A stretch of DNA of 64,000 nucleotides from Methylopila sp. M107 (GTDB taxonomy: Bacteria; Pseudomonadota; Alphaproteobacteria; Rhizobiales; Methylopilaceae): the NCBI RefSeq assembly GCF_000384475.1, contig NZ_ARWB01000001.1:1468176-1532175 (forward strand). Reading direction: 5' to 3'. The translations under genes were made by a program, and so were the position numbers. The notes beneath the pieces were generated by a model that was not told the DNA's origin, ran no database searches, and saw only the letters and a list, made by a program, of their open reading frames with translations. Of the stretch, positions 55,649 through 64,000 are shown in pieces. Each line of letters starts with the position of its first letter. The first letter of the stretch is position 1.

Positions 55649-57472
55649 TCACTCCACCGTCACGGACTTCGCCAGATTGCGCGGCTGGTCGACGTCGGTG
55701 CCCATGAACACCGCCGTGTGGTAGGCGAGCAGCTGGATCGGCACGGCGTAGATCAGCGGCGACACGAAGGCGTAGGCCTTCGGCACCACCAGCGTCGCGA
55801 AGGTCTCGCCCGCGTGCTTCGCCCCGTCCTCGTCGGTCATCAGCACGATCTTGCCGCCGCGCGCCGCGACCTCCTGCATGTTCGATGCGGTCTTCTCGAA
55901 CAGCGGGTCGAACGGCGCCAGCACCACCACCGGCACGGTCTCGTCGACGAGGGCGATCGGCCCGTGCTTGAGTTCGCCCGCCGCATAGCCTTCGGCGTGG
56001 ATGTAGCTGATTTCCTTCAGCTTCAGCGCGCCCTCGAGCGCGATCGGGAAGCTGGTGCCGCGGCCGAGATAGAGCACGTCCTGCGCCTTGGCGAAGGTCT
56101 GGGCGAGCTTCTCGATGTCGCCCTCGAGATGGAGCGACTCGGCCATCAGCCGCGGCACCTCGATCAGCGCCTTGACGAGCTTCGCCTCGTCCTCCTCCGA
56201 CAGCACGTTGCGGTCGCGCCCGGCCTTGACCGCGAGCGCGGCCAGCACCGCGAGCTGGCAGGTGAACGCCTTGGTCGAGGCGACGCCGACCTCGATCCCC
56301 GCGACCGTCGGGAACACCACGTCGGCCTCGCGCGCGATGGTCGAGGTCGGCACGTTCACGACCGCGCCGATCTTCATGCCCTTCTGCTTGCAGTGCCTGA
56401 GCGTCGCGAGCGTGTCGGCGGTCTCGCCGGACTGCGAGATCAGCAGCGCGAGCGAGCCCGCCTGGAGCGGCGGCTCGCGGTAGCGGAATTCCGACGCGAT
56501 ATCGATGTCGACCGGCAGATGCGCGAACTTTTCAAACCAGTAGCGCGCGACGAGGCCGGCGTAATAGGCGGTGCCGCAGGCCGAGATCGCGAGCCGGTCG
56601 AGGGTGGAAAAATCGAAGTCCGCGCCGGCCGGCAGGCGGATGCGGCCCGTCGTCATGTCGATGTAGCGGGTCAGCGTGTGGCCCACGACCTCCGGCTGCT
56701 CGGCGATCTCCTTCGCCATGAAGTGCCGGTACGCGCCCTTGTCGACCACGACCGAGGCGACCGCGGAGCGCACCATGTCGCGCTTCACCGGCGTGCCCGC
56801 CTCGTCGAAGATCTCGACCGAGGACCGGGTGAGCGCGACCCAGTCGCCGTCGTCCAGATAGGTGATCTCGTCGGTGAAGGGCGACAGCGCGACGGCGTCG
56901 GAGCCGAGATAGACCTCGCCGTCGCCATGGCCGATCGCAAGCGGCGAGCCGCGACGGGCGCCGATCAAGAGGTCGTCCTCGCCGTGGAAGATGAAGGCGA
57001 GCGCGAAGGCGCCGCGGAGTTTTGCAAGCGTCTGCCGGACCGCCGCCTTCGGGGTCGCGCCGGCGCTAAGCGCCTGGGAGGCGAGATGGGCCACGACTTC
57101 CGTGTCGGTCTGGCTGGCGAACACGGCGCCGGCCGCTTCGAGCTCCGCGCGCAGCTCGCGAAAATTCTCGATGATGCCGTTGTGGACCACCGCGACCTTG
57201 TCGGTCGCGTGCGGGTGGGCGTTGGCTTCCGTCGGCGCGCCGTGGGTCGCCCAGCGGGTGTGGCCGATGCCGGCGGCGCCGGCGAGCGGCTCGGACTTCA
57301 GCCTGGCCTCGAGGTTGCGGAGCTTGCCCTCGGCGCGGCGGCGCGCGATGCGGCCGTTCTCGAGGGTCGCTATGCCGGCCGAATCATAGCCGCGATATTC
57401 CAGCCGCTTCAGCCCGTCGACGAGCTGGGGCGCGACGGCCTCCCGGGCCAGAATGCCGACGATTCCGCACAT
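55649..57472 (-). CDS. glmS: Glutamine--fructose-6-phosphate aminotransferase (isomerizing)
   Basis: A 607-residue GlmS that makes glucosamine-6-phosphate for peptidoglycan and LPS. The N-terminal nucleophile is Cys2 (MCGIVGILA), followed by the class II glutaminase motifs GYDSAGIA, HTRWATHGAP and NGIIENF. Two SIS domains follow, with SACGTAYYAGLVARYW, ISQSGETADTLATL and LGRGTSFPIALEGALKLKEISYIHAE. The C-terminal Lys-Ser-Val-Thr-Val-Glu tail completes the active site. Upstream (57473-58922) is an unusually long non-coding, repeat-rich region. No GlmY/GlmZ-type or ribozyme control was recognised. Confidence 0.97.
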   Translation of the reverse strand: MCGIVGILAREAVAPQLVDGLKRLEYRGYDSAGIATLENGRIARRRAEGKLRNLEARLKSEPLAGAAGIGHTRWATHGAPTEANAHPHATDKVAVVHNGIIENFRELRAELEAAGAVFASQTDTEVVAHLASQALSAGATPKAAVRQTLAKLRGAFALAFIFHGEDDLLIGARRGSPLAIGHGDGEVYLGSDAVALSPFTDEITYLDDGDWVALTRSSVEIFDEAGTPVKRDMVRSAVASVVVDKGAYRHFMAKEIAEQPEVVGHTLTRYIDMTTGRIRLPAGADFDFSTLDRLAISACGTAYYAGLVARYWFEKFAHLPVDIDIASEFRYREPPLQAGSLALLISQSGETADTLATLRHCKQKGMKIGAVVNVPTSTIAREADVVFPTVAGIEVGVASTKAFTCQLAVLAALAVKAGRDRNVLSEEDEAKLVKALIEVPRLMAESLHLEGDIEKLAQTFAKAQDVLYLGRGTSFPIALEGALKLKEISYIHAEGYAAGELKHGPIALVDETVPVVVLAPFDPLFEKTASNMQEVAARGGKIVLMTDEDGAKHAGETFATLVVPKAYAFVSPLIYAVPIQLLAYHTAVFMGTDVDQPRNLAKSVTVE

Positions 57473-57564
57473 GGATTTTGAAGCTCCCGGTGATCCGGCG
57501 GGGTGATAGCACGTTTCATGTTAGCGGCGACTGAAGGCTCTTTCCCTGCCCCCCGCGCTTCATC

Positions 57565-57715
57565 CTTTCTCCCCTTGCGGGAGACGGCTGCCGGAGCGAA
57601 GCGGAGGTCGGATGAGGGGGCGGTTCAGGATCAGCGTTGCGCTCGACGCTCGCTGACTGCGCTTCATCCTGAACCGCCCCCTCACCCTTAGCCTCTCCCG
57701 CGAGGGGAGAAGGGG
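57565..57715. repeat. Palindromic intergenic repeat, copy C
   Basis: The same family as copies A and B: TTCTCCCcttgcGGGAGA at the left, then GGATGAGGGGGCGGTTCAGGAT, mirrored by ATCCTGAACCGCCCCCTCACC and CTCTCCCgcgaGGGGAGA at the right. Here the inner arm is longer, because GGGGGCGGTTCAGGAT and its inverse give an extended perfect stem. It lies about 95 bp upstream of the glmS start. Confidence 0.8.
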
Positions 57716-57716
57716 A

Positions 57717-58280
57717 CGGATGGGTCGCGCTTGAATTCTTGATGCGCTCACCCGGACAGCCCCCATCGTCCTCGCCGCGAATTTTCGCGCGAGGGGATGA
57801 ACAGGGAGGCGGGGACGCCAGGCGGCCGCATCTTAGAACTTTGAGAACCGGTCGCCCGGCGCCCCACGCACGGCGATTTCGCGTCGCTCGAAGGAACCGC
57901 GCTCCGACGTCGGGCGACCCGTTGGCCCTTCGGTTTCCCAAAGGGGTCCGGACCAGTCCCGCCGCGTTACGGCCCACTGAAGGGCGGCCCCGTCATAGTG
58001 CAGGGCGGGCGGCCGTCGTTCCTTGGCGTTGTCCGGGCGCCCTTGACCTCATCGGCCAAAAGCTTCCGGCTTCCGCCGCGAAACGCCTTCGATCGACGTC
58101 CCGGGAAGGTCGAGACCGGTGCTCGAACCCGCGCAGGCGCCGCCCTCACATCCCGCGCGAACGGCCGGTCCGGACGCGCCTCCCGGCGGGAGGAGGTGAA
58201 GGGAGCGTGCGGGACAGAAGGAATAATGTCAAGGACAAAATACCTATTAGCGAACTCCCCGAACCTGCCGCGGCGCCGCC
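57717..58280. other. G/C-rich segment with strong stem potential, no convincing gene
   Basis: About 560 bp between repeat copies C and D. Overlapping open frames exist on both strands (57739-58299 plus, 57998-58399 plus, 57516-57977 minus), all Arg/Pro/Gly-rich and unlike proteins. The DNA can form a long stem, 57846-57861 with 57908-57923 (16 positions, one mismatch, one G-T). It can also form shorter hairpins at 57926-57945 (CCCTT/AAGGG), the palindrome GGTCCGGACC (57945-57954) and CCTCCC/GGGAGG at 58179-58193. An RNA gene or a structured repeat is possible; no known RNA family was recognised. Confidence 0.4.
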
Positions 58281-58392
58281 GCCCCCTCCTCCCGCTTAGC
58301 TGGGAGAAGGTAAGGATGAGGGGGCGTCAACCCGCTGAGCCCCTTCCAAAAGTCCCCTCACCCTTACCCTCTCCCGCTCCGCGGGCGAGGGG
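58281..58392. repeat. Palindromic intergenic repeat, copy D
   Basis: CTCCTCCCgcttagctGGGAGAAGG and GATGAGGGGGCGTC at the left, with CCCCTCACCCTTACC and CTCTCCCgctccgcGGGcGAG at the right. It is the same family as copies A-C, with mutations in both outer hairpins. It is followed at once by copy E. Confidence 0.75.
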
Positions 58393-58410
58393 GATCTGAG
58401 ACGCAGCTGT

Positions 58411-58547
58411 CCCCCTCCCCCTTGCGGGGAGGGGTTAGGGGTGGGGGTCCCTCCGGATAAGCGCCCCGCGTCGGCGCAGAGCAGCTTCGCCCAGGAGCTC
58501 CGTTCTGAACCACCCCCACCCCTAGCCCCTCCCCGCAAGGGGGAGGG
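58411..58547. repeat. Large inverted repeat, element E
   Basis: The arms 58411-58448 and 58511-58547 are nearly perfect inverted copies of about 37 bp; each arm itself contains a CCCCTCCCC...GGGGAGGGG hairpin followed by TTAGGGGTGGGGG. It is a related but distinct sequence class from copies A-D, with a purine-rich G-tract structure. It is in the glmS upstream gap. Confidence 0.75.
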
Positions 58548-58922
58548 GAACGAGGCAGTGCGGAGAACGCGCCGCGAGCCCGCCCCCTCCACCATGGCTC
58601 GCGCCATGGTCCCCCTCCCCCGCGCCGAAGGGCGCAGGGGAGGATCCAGAGGCGTCGCGGGTCGTGCGCGGATCCTCCTCCGCGAAGCGGGTGAGGGGAA
58701 CCGCGCGGGAAGCGCGGTGGAGGGGGCGGGCGTAAGGCGCGGTAGTTTCCCGAGGCCTTCAGCCAAACGACGCCGCCTTGCTCAACTCCGCAGCGAAGCG
58801 GTCAGGCCGCGGCGGCCGAAACGCGCAGCGCGAGCCCGCCCCCCTCCGCCATGATCCCCTCCCCGGCGCCGAAGGGCGCGCGGGAGGGTCAAGAGGCGTC
58901 GCGCGAGCCCGCCCCCCTCGCC
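58548..58922. repeat. Low-complexity G/C repeat remnants
   Basis: About 375 bp of degenerate repeats: the phrase CGCGAGCCCGCCCCC recurs at about 58575, 58827 and 58902, and CCCCTCCCC/GCGCCGAAGGGCGC units recur near 58613 and 58865. The frames crossing this area are repeat-derived. It abuts the stop of the small secreted-protein gene. Confidence 0.6.
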
Positions 58923-59210
58923 TCAATACGGCGAGCCGTGGGTCGTCTCGGCCTCGACGGAGCCGCCGGTCTCGACGGTCGTTCGGGGCGCCTTCTCGAT
59001 CACCACCTTCTCGCGCGGCTCGGTCACGGTGGTGGTCTCCCGCTTCTCGAGCACGGTCGTGTCCTCCGACGGATGTTCGCGCGCCTGCGGCGTCGCGCCG
59101 GCGGTCGGCGAGGAATGCACGCCGGCCTCGGTCTCCTTGACGACGGACTGGGCGTTCGCCGCGGTCGACACCGCAAGCACGGCCGCTGCGGCCAGGATCA
59201 GGGTTTTCAT
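58923..59210 (-). CDS. Small secreted protein, Thr/Glu-rich
   Basis: A 95-residue protein with a Sec signal peptide (MKTLILAAAAVLAVSTAANA, cleavage before QSVV). The mature 75 residues are hydrophilic and probably disordered, rich in Thr, Glu and Val, with the phrase ETTTVTEPREKVVIEK. No Cys and no known domain. AGGAC precedes ATG 59210. Its stop is within five bases of the repeat-rich gap. The function is unknown. Confidence 0.72.
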   Translation of the reverse strand: MKTLILAAAAVLAVSTAANAQSVVKETEAGVHSSPTAGATPQAREHPSEDTTVLEKRETTTVTEPREKVVIEKAPRTTVETGGSVEAETTHGSPY

Positions 59211-59410
59211 GACGTCCTCACGTTGCGGGCGACCAGAAGCCGCCGCGTGGCCCCAGCGAAATAAGGCGCAGAGGCCGGCAAACGTTCCCGTCGCGGACGA
59301 TCGCATGCGGCGTCGCCGGGCGACGCGGGACCGGGCGCATGACCTTGCGAAACTGCACCGGGCTTCCGACGTAAACGTGCCGCGCGATGCGGAAACGCCG
59401 GATGCCAACC

Positions 59411-60427
59411 ATGCCGAACGCCCCCGCCCTGTCCGTCCTCGATCTCGCCTTTATCCCGGAGGGCGGCGACGCGCGCGACGCGCTCCGCCGCTCGCTCGAG
59501 CTTGCGCAGCATGTCGAAAGGCTCGGCTATCGCCGGTTCTGGCTCGCCGAACACCACAACATGATCGGCATCGCGAGCGCCGCCACCGCCGTCGCGATCG
59601 GCTTTGTGGCGGCCGGCACCTCGACGATCCGGGTCGGGGCCGGCGGGATCATGCTGCCGAACCATGCGCCAATGGTGATCGCCGAGCAGTTCGGCACGCT
59701 CGAGACGCTTTATCCCGGCCGGATCGACCTCGGCCTCGGCCGCGCGCCCGGAACCGACCAGCAGACGCTCCGCGCGCTGCGGCGCAATCCGATGGCGGCC
59801 GACACGTTCCCACAGGACGTCGTCGAGCTGCAGGCGCTGCTTGGGCCCGTGCAGGAGGGGCAGACCGTGCAGGCGGTGCCCGGCGCGGACACAAACGTTC
59901 CGCTCTGGATTCTCGGCTCCAGCCTGTTCGGCGCGCAGCTCGCCGGCATGCTCGGCCTGCCTTACGCCTTCGCGTCGCATTTCGCGCCGGACGCGCTGGA
60001 TCAGGCGCTCGCCGCCTATCGCAGCCGCTTCGAACCGTCCGCGCAGCTCGGAAGGCCGTATGCGGCGGTCGGCGTGAACGTGATCGCGGCGCAAACGGAC
60101 GAGGAGGCGCAACGGCTGTTCACCTCGGCGCAGCAGGCCTTCGCCCGGATGGTCCGCGGGACGCGCGGCAAGCTGCCGCCGCCGATCGACGACATCGAGG
60201 CCTTCTGGACCCCGCGCGAGAGGGCGCATGCGTCCGGCATGCTGGCCTGCTCGGTCGTCGGTTCGCCCGAGACGGTGAGGCTCGGGATCGAGGCGCTCGC
60301 CGAACGCACGGGCGCGGACGAGCTGATCGTCGCCTCGGCGATCCACGACCAGCAGGCGCGGCTCGCCTCCTACCGGATCCTCGCGGAGGCCGCAGGCGCC
60401 GGGACGGCTGCGGGCCTCGCCGCCTGA
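59411..60427 (+). CDS. Luciferase-like (LLM class) flavin-dependent oxidoreductase
   Basis: A 338-residue TIM-barrel monooxygenase of the bacterial luciferase family, YhbW-like subgroup. Seen: [43 protein letters not shown], the conserved AEHHN motif of FMN-dependent members, then [13 protein letters not shown] and [14 protein letters not shown]-type [11 protein letters not shown]. The substrate is unknown. ATG 59411 is taken as the start; ATG 59402 and ATG 59387 are in frame upstream, and none has a strong ribosome-binding site. Confidence 0.88.
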   Translation: MPNAPALSVLDLAFIPEGGDARDALRRSLELAQHVERLGYRRFWLAEHHNMIGIASAATAVAIGFVAAGTSTIRVGAGGIMLPNHAPMVIAEQFGTLETLYPGRIDLGLGRAPGTDQQTLRALRRNPMAADTFPQDVVELQALLGPVQEGQTVQAVPGADTNVPLWILGSSLFGAQLAGMLGLPYAFASHFAPDALDQALAAYRSRFEPSAQLGRPYAAVGVNVIAAQTDEEAQRLFTSAQQAFARMVRGTRGKLPPPIDDIEAFWTPRERAHASGMLACSVVGSPETVRLGIEALAERTGADELIVASAIHDQQARLASYRILAEAAGAGTAAGLAA

Positions 60428-60431
60428 CGTC

Positions 60432-61163
60432 TCAAGCGCCGTCCTTGGCGAGCGCCGCGAGGAAGGCGGCGCGCGCGTCCGGCGGCTTCATGCCTCGCGG
60501 CTCCCAGACGCGGGCGTTGAGGAAGAAGCCGGTCAGCGCGAAACCGGCGTCGACGTCCGCCGGCGTCGGCGAGGCGTTCGCGCCGCGCGCGATCAGGAAC
60601 GGCGGCAGCGCGAACAGTTTTGCGGCGTAAGGCGCGCCGGCGCCGCGCCCGACGGCCCTGCCCGACTTCGGCGACACATAGATCAGGTCCTCGGTCTCGC
60701 CGGTCGCAGCGCACGAGGCGAGGTCGAGCCCGAAGCCGAGCTCGGCCAGTATCGCGAGCTCCAGCCGCACCAGCAGCGCCGGAGCGCTCGTCCGGTCGTC
60801 CAGGTGATCGGCGACCACCTCGGCGGTCTCGTAGAGCGCCCCATGAGGGTCGCGCTCCGCGATCAGGCGCAGCAGGCCGGTGAGGTGGCCAAGGCCGTGC
60901 AAGGCGGCGGCGCGCTCCATCAGCCTGCCGGCGCGCAGATTGAGCGGCTCGACCGTAAAGGCGCCGAGATGGTCGTCGAGCCGCGCCCGCCAGGCGACGC
61001 GGACGCTGTTGCCGGGCTGGAGCGTCGGCCGCAACTTCTGCGATCGTCCGCCCCGCACGAGGCCCGAATGGCGGCCATGCTCGCGGGTGAACAGCTCGAG
61101 GACGACCGAGGTCTCTCCGTACCGCTTGATTCCGATGATCAGGCCGTCGTCGGTCCACTGCAT
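60432..61163 (-). CDS. recO: DNA repair protein RecO
   Basis: A 243-residue RecO of the RecFOR recombination mediator complex. The N-terminal OB-fold reads MQWTDDGLIIGIKRYGETSVVLELFTREHGRHSGLVRGG, the standard opening. The helical C-terminal domain contains LVRLELAILAELGFGLDLASCAATG, typical of the family. ATG 61163 is preferred because similarity begins there; ATG 61184 would add seven residues. It converges on the luciferase-like gene with a 4-bp gap. Confidence 0.94.
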   Translation of the reverse strand: MQWTDDGLIIGIKRYGETSVVLELFTREHGRHSGLVRGGRSQKLRPTLQPGNSVRVAWRARLDDHLGAFTVEPLNLRAGRLMERAAALHGLGHLTGLLRLIAERDPHGALYETAEVVADHLDDRTSAPALLVRLELAILAELGFGLDLASCAATGETEDLIYVSPKSGRAVGRGAGAPYAAKLFALPPFLIARGANASPTPADVDAGFALTGFFLNARVWEPRGMKPPDARAAFLAALAKDGA

Positions 61164-61476
61164 CGCTTCACCAATGCGCCACAATATAAGGATTAACGCC
61201 CCGCTTTTGCCTCATTCTCTACAGCTTTCTGACCAATTCGCCGGCGCCGGTATAAGTCACAGTAACGACGCGTAATTATGCCTAAGAATTGGCTAATGAA
61301 CATTTTTACTCAAATTTGAGGCGGTCTTTGCAACTGTACCAGAGCGAGTGGCGTAACCTAAAAGCCTCACCTGCTCCGGTGCGCCAAAATCAGGGGTGGA
61401 CTGGTCAGGGATGTCGGTCCATCTCTCGCTGCAGATGTCGCCGGGTTGGCGACCAGGGGCCCTCAGGGGAAACATA
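61164..61476. promoter_or_regulatory. Divergent spacer between recO and the outer-membrane protein gene
   Basis: A 313-bp gap. Positions 61180-61350 are AT-rich for this genome and should hold promoters for both directions. A long untranslated leader for the outer-membrane protein is likely. No clear -10/-35 pair or operator could be assigned by eye, and no gene is seen in it. Confidence 0.45.
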
Positions 61477-62130
61477 ATGATCCGTTCGCTGCTTCTCGGC
61501 GCCGCCTCGGCGGTCGCTCTCGTCTCCGCCGCTTCGGCGGCCGACCTCCCGATCGAGCCGGCTCCGGTTGCGGTCGAAGTCCCGTCCTTCAGCTGGACCG
61601 GCCCGTATCTCGGCGTCCAGGCCGGCTACGGCTGGGGCAAGTCCAAGATCGCCGGCTTCAAGGGTCTCGACCCGAAGGGCGCGCTGGTCGGCGGCTATGC
61701 CGGCTACAACTTCGAGTACAACGGCCTGCTGCTCGGCGTCGAGACCGACTTCAACTGGTCCGACCAGGACGACAAGATCAACGGCCGCGTCGGCCGTCTG
61801 CCGGCTAGCGTTAAGAACGAAGTCAACTGGGCGGGCGCCACCCGCGGCCGCGTCGGCTTCGCGGTCGGCCGCTTCGTCGCCTACGGCGCCGGCGGCGTCG
61901 CCTATGCGGACCGCAAGCTCTCGGTTCGCGTCGGTGCGGCTGGCGCCAGCGCCAGCAAGACCGCTGTGGGCTGGACCGTCGGCGGCGGCGTCGAGACGGC
62001 GATCGCCGACTCGGTCGTGGCCCGCGCCGAATACCGCTACACCGACTACGGCACGGACAAGTTCAAGGGCGTGAAGTCCGACCTTGACGAGCATCGCGTC
62101 CTCGCCGGCGTCGCCTACAAGTTCTGGTGA
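61477..62130 (+). CDS. Outer-membrane beta-barrel protein (Omp25/RopB-like)
   Basis: A 217-residue outer-membrane protein of the Hyphomicrobiales Omp25/Omp31 type. The signal peptide MIRSLLLGAASAVALVSAASAA is followed by a short Pro/Ala segment and SWTGPYLGVQAGYGWG, the family opening. Alternating strands follow (GGYAGYNFEYNGLLLGVETDFNW, RAEYRYTDYG), and the chain ends with the aromatic C-terminal AYKFW. An eight-stranded barrel is expected. AGGGG precedes ATG 61477. A strong terminator follows, in keeping with an abundant monocistronic product. Confidence 0.92.
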   Translation: MIRSLLLGAASAVALVSAASAADLPIEPAPVAVEVPSFSWTGPYLGVQAGYGWGKSKIAGFKGLDPKGALVGGYAGYNFEYNGLLLGVETDFNWSDQDDKINGRVGRLPASVKNEVNWAGATRGRVGFAVGRFVAYGAGGVAYADRKLSVRVGAAGASASKTAVGWTVGGGVETAIADSVVARAEYRYTDYGTDKFKGVKSDLDEHRVLAGVAYKFW

Positions 62131-62168
62131 AAATGATCTGACCGAAAGGTCGGGATCGGAACGAAAGA

Positions 62169-62196
62169 CCCCGCGGCGCGAGCCGCGGGGTTTTTT
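62169..62196 (+). terminator. Rho-independent terminator of the outer-membrane protein gene
   Basis: A perfect 9-bp G/C stem (CCCCGCGGC/GCCGCGGGG) with a GCGA tetraloop is followed by six T residues, 38 bp after the stop codon. Confidence 0.92.
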
Positions 62197-62264
62197 CGTT
62201 GTGCATCGAGGCGCAGGGACGTCCTGAGTCTCGGCGCCATGTTCGCTTGAAATGGACGCAGCAG

Positions 62265-62365
62265 AGCCGTCATGCCCGGCGGAGCCGGGCATCCACGACT
62301 TGCTGGGATCATAGAGCTCCACGATCAAGTCGTGGATGCCCGAGACGAACTCGGGCATGACGGCT
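62265..62365. repeat. Nested inverted repeat (REP/BIME-like)
   Basis: The outer arms AGCCGTCATGCCCG (62265-62278) and CGGGCATGACGGCT (62352-62365) are perfect inverses. The inner arms GGCATCCACGACTT (62288-62301) and AAGTCGTGGATGCC (62327-62340) are also perfect inverses. Small hairpins lie between the arms (CCCGGCggaGCCGGG at 62275-62289). It sits between the outer-membrane protein terminator and the convergent gene. Confidence 0.85.
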
Positions 62366-62403
62366 GAGTGATCCGCCCAGACTAAAAATGCGCGAGATCG
62401 GGT

Positions 62404-62982
62404 TCAGGCCTCGTCCAACGCGGCCAGAACGCTGCGTCCTCGCGGCGACACGCGGTAGCCGACCGGCAGGCTCTCCGTCAGGCCGAGCTCCTTCAGCTTC
62501 CGCACATCCGATTTGAACGGGGCCGTCTCGCGGCCGAGCGCGCGCGCGAGTTCCGCAGCCGTGCGGCCGGGACTGTTCGCGATGAGGTCGAGGGTCGCGC
62601 GCGTCCACGGCGCGCCGCGGGCCTCGTCGAAGCGGGACAAGGACGCGAGGATTTTTCCGAGGTCCGCGCCCTCGGCGACTGCGGCGCGCAGCGTGGTCCG
62701 TGGGTCCGGGCCCGCGAAACGCGGCGATATCCTGTAGAGGGCGCGATCCGGCTCGCGCCGGAGGTCCGCGAGCAACTCGCCGCGCGAGCCGAACCCTGCG
62801 CGCTTCGCCTCGTCATCGGTCGGGCCTTCGCCGCCGACGGTCTCGACATCGTCGATCGCGACGACGCCGATCGCGGTCCTCAGCCTTGCGCCAGGCCGGA
62901 CTGCGGGCTTCGCCCAGCGGCGAAAGGCGAGGTTGATCTCGCCGGCGGCGATCCCCTCGAGGATCGCGCGCCGGAACAGCAT
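62404..62982 (-). CDS. ASCH-like / winged-helix protein of unknown function
   Basis: A 192-residue soluble protein. The N-terminal 75 residues (LEGIAAGEINLAFRRWAKPAVRPGARLRTAIGVVAIDDVE) follow the pattern of ASCH/PUA-like RNA-binding folds. The C-terminal half (about 115-190) looks like a winged-helix domain (RTAAELARALGRETAPFKSDVRKLKELGLTES) ending in RVSPRGRSVL. The combination suggests nucleic-acid binding. It starts 16 bp after the enolase stop on the same strand and may share its transcript. Confidence 0.78.
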   Translation of the reverse strand: MLFRRAILEGIAAGEINLAFRRWAKPAVRPGARLRTAIGVVAIDDVETVGGEGPTDDEAKRAGFGSRGELLADLRREPDRALYRISPRFAGPDPRTTLRAAVAEGADLGKILASLSRFDEARGAPWTRATLDLIANSPGRTAAELARALGRETAPFKSDVRKLKELGLTESLPVGYRVSPRGRSVLAALDEA

Positions 62983-62998
62983 GTCGGTCGGCCGGTCG

Positions 62999-64000
<1,002 letters not shown>

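Noticed and set aside
58100-58145. Possible tRNA T-arm (TTCGAGC-like loop on the minus strand)
   Set aside because: The flanks do not pair and no acceptor, D or anticodon arm could be built.
57739-58399. Overlapping open frames of 186 and 133 codons in the glmS upstream gap
   Set aside because: Arg/Pro-rich, overlapping in several frames and running into the palindromic repeat; more likely non-coding DNA.

Overview
The window is GC-rich DNA (very G/C-biased third codon positions) from an alphaproteobacterium, most likely a member of the Hyphomicrobiales. The housekeeping neighbourhoods support this: a recG / sdhE-mfd arrangement, thiL next to a COQ10-type protein, clpS-clpA, a phasin, a K+-independent H+-pyrophosphatase, a D-Ala-D-Ala carboxypeptidase fused to a SPOR domain, and a small outer-membrane beta-barrel protein. 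No rRNA, tRNA, CRISPR array, transposase or integrase was found.

Positions 1-17.4 kb are a self-contained hydroxamate siderophore locus. It begins with an iron-type ECF sigma factor. A leftward operon follows: GNAT acyltransferase, MATE exporter, PLP-dependent trans-sulfuration-type enzyme and DUF418 membrane protein, mostly with 4-bp stop/start overlaps. A rightward operon carries MbtH, a one-module NRPS (C-A-T-TE), an L-lysine/L-ornithine N-monooxygenase and an alpha/beta-hydrolase. A TonB-dependent receptor, a FhuD-like binding protein and a FhuB-like double permease complete the uptake side. The FhuC-type ATPase and a FecR-type anti-sigma factor are not in the window. The condensation domain lacks the second His of HHxxxDG.

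Positions 17.4-22.4 kb hold ethanolamine catabolism without microcompartment genes: an AraC-family regulator divergent from eutB-eutC and an APC-type permease, with a perfect inverted repeat in the divergent control region. Positions 22.7-26.1 kb hold the most accessory-looking gene, a 1131-residue TIR / STAND NTPase / transmembrane / helical-repeat protein that resembles bacterial immune sensors. A HIT protein and an orphan secreted protein beside an AT-rich tract follow.

Positions 27.3-51.3 kb are mainly core genes: azlDC, clpAS, phasin, carboxypeptidase, DnaJ-like protein, panC, rhodanese-like protein, GST, hppA, lytic transglycosylase, thiL, COQ10-like protein, quinone oxidoreductase, SDR, TerC, UbiH-type hydroxylase, mfd and sdhE. 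Positions 51.5-64 kb continue with recG, a 59-residue Cys-containing protein, DUF502 and DUF454 membrane proteins, glmS, a luciferase-like oxidoreductase, recO, the outer-membrane protein, an ASCH-like/winged-helix protein and the 3' part of enolase, cut by the window edge.

Several intergenic gaps carry members of a palindromic repeat family with inward-facing G/C-rich arms. The 1.45-kb gap upstream of glmS combines such repeats with a segment of about 540 bp that has strong stem-forming potential and no convincing protein gene.
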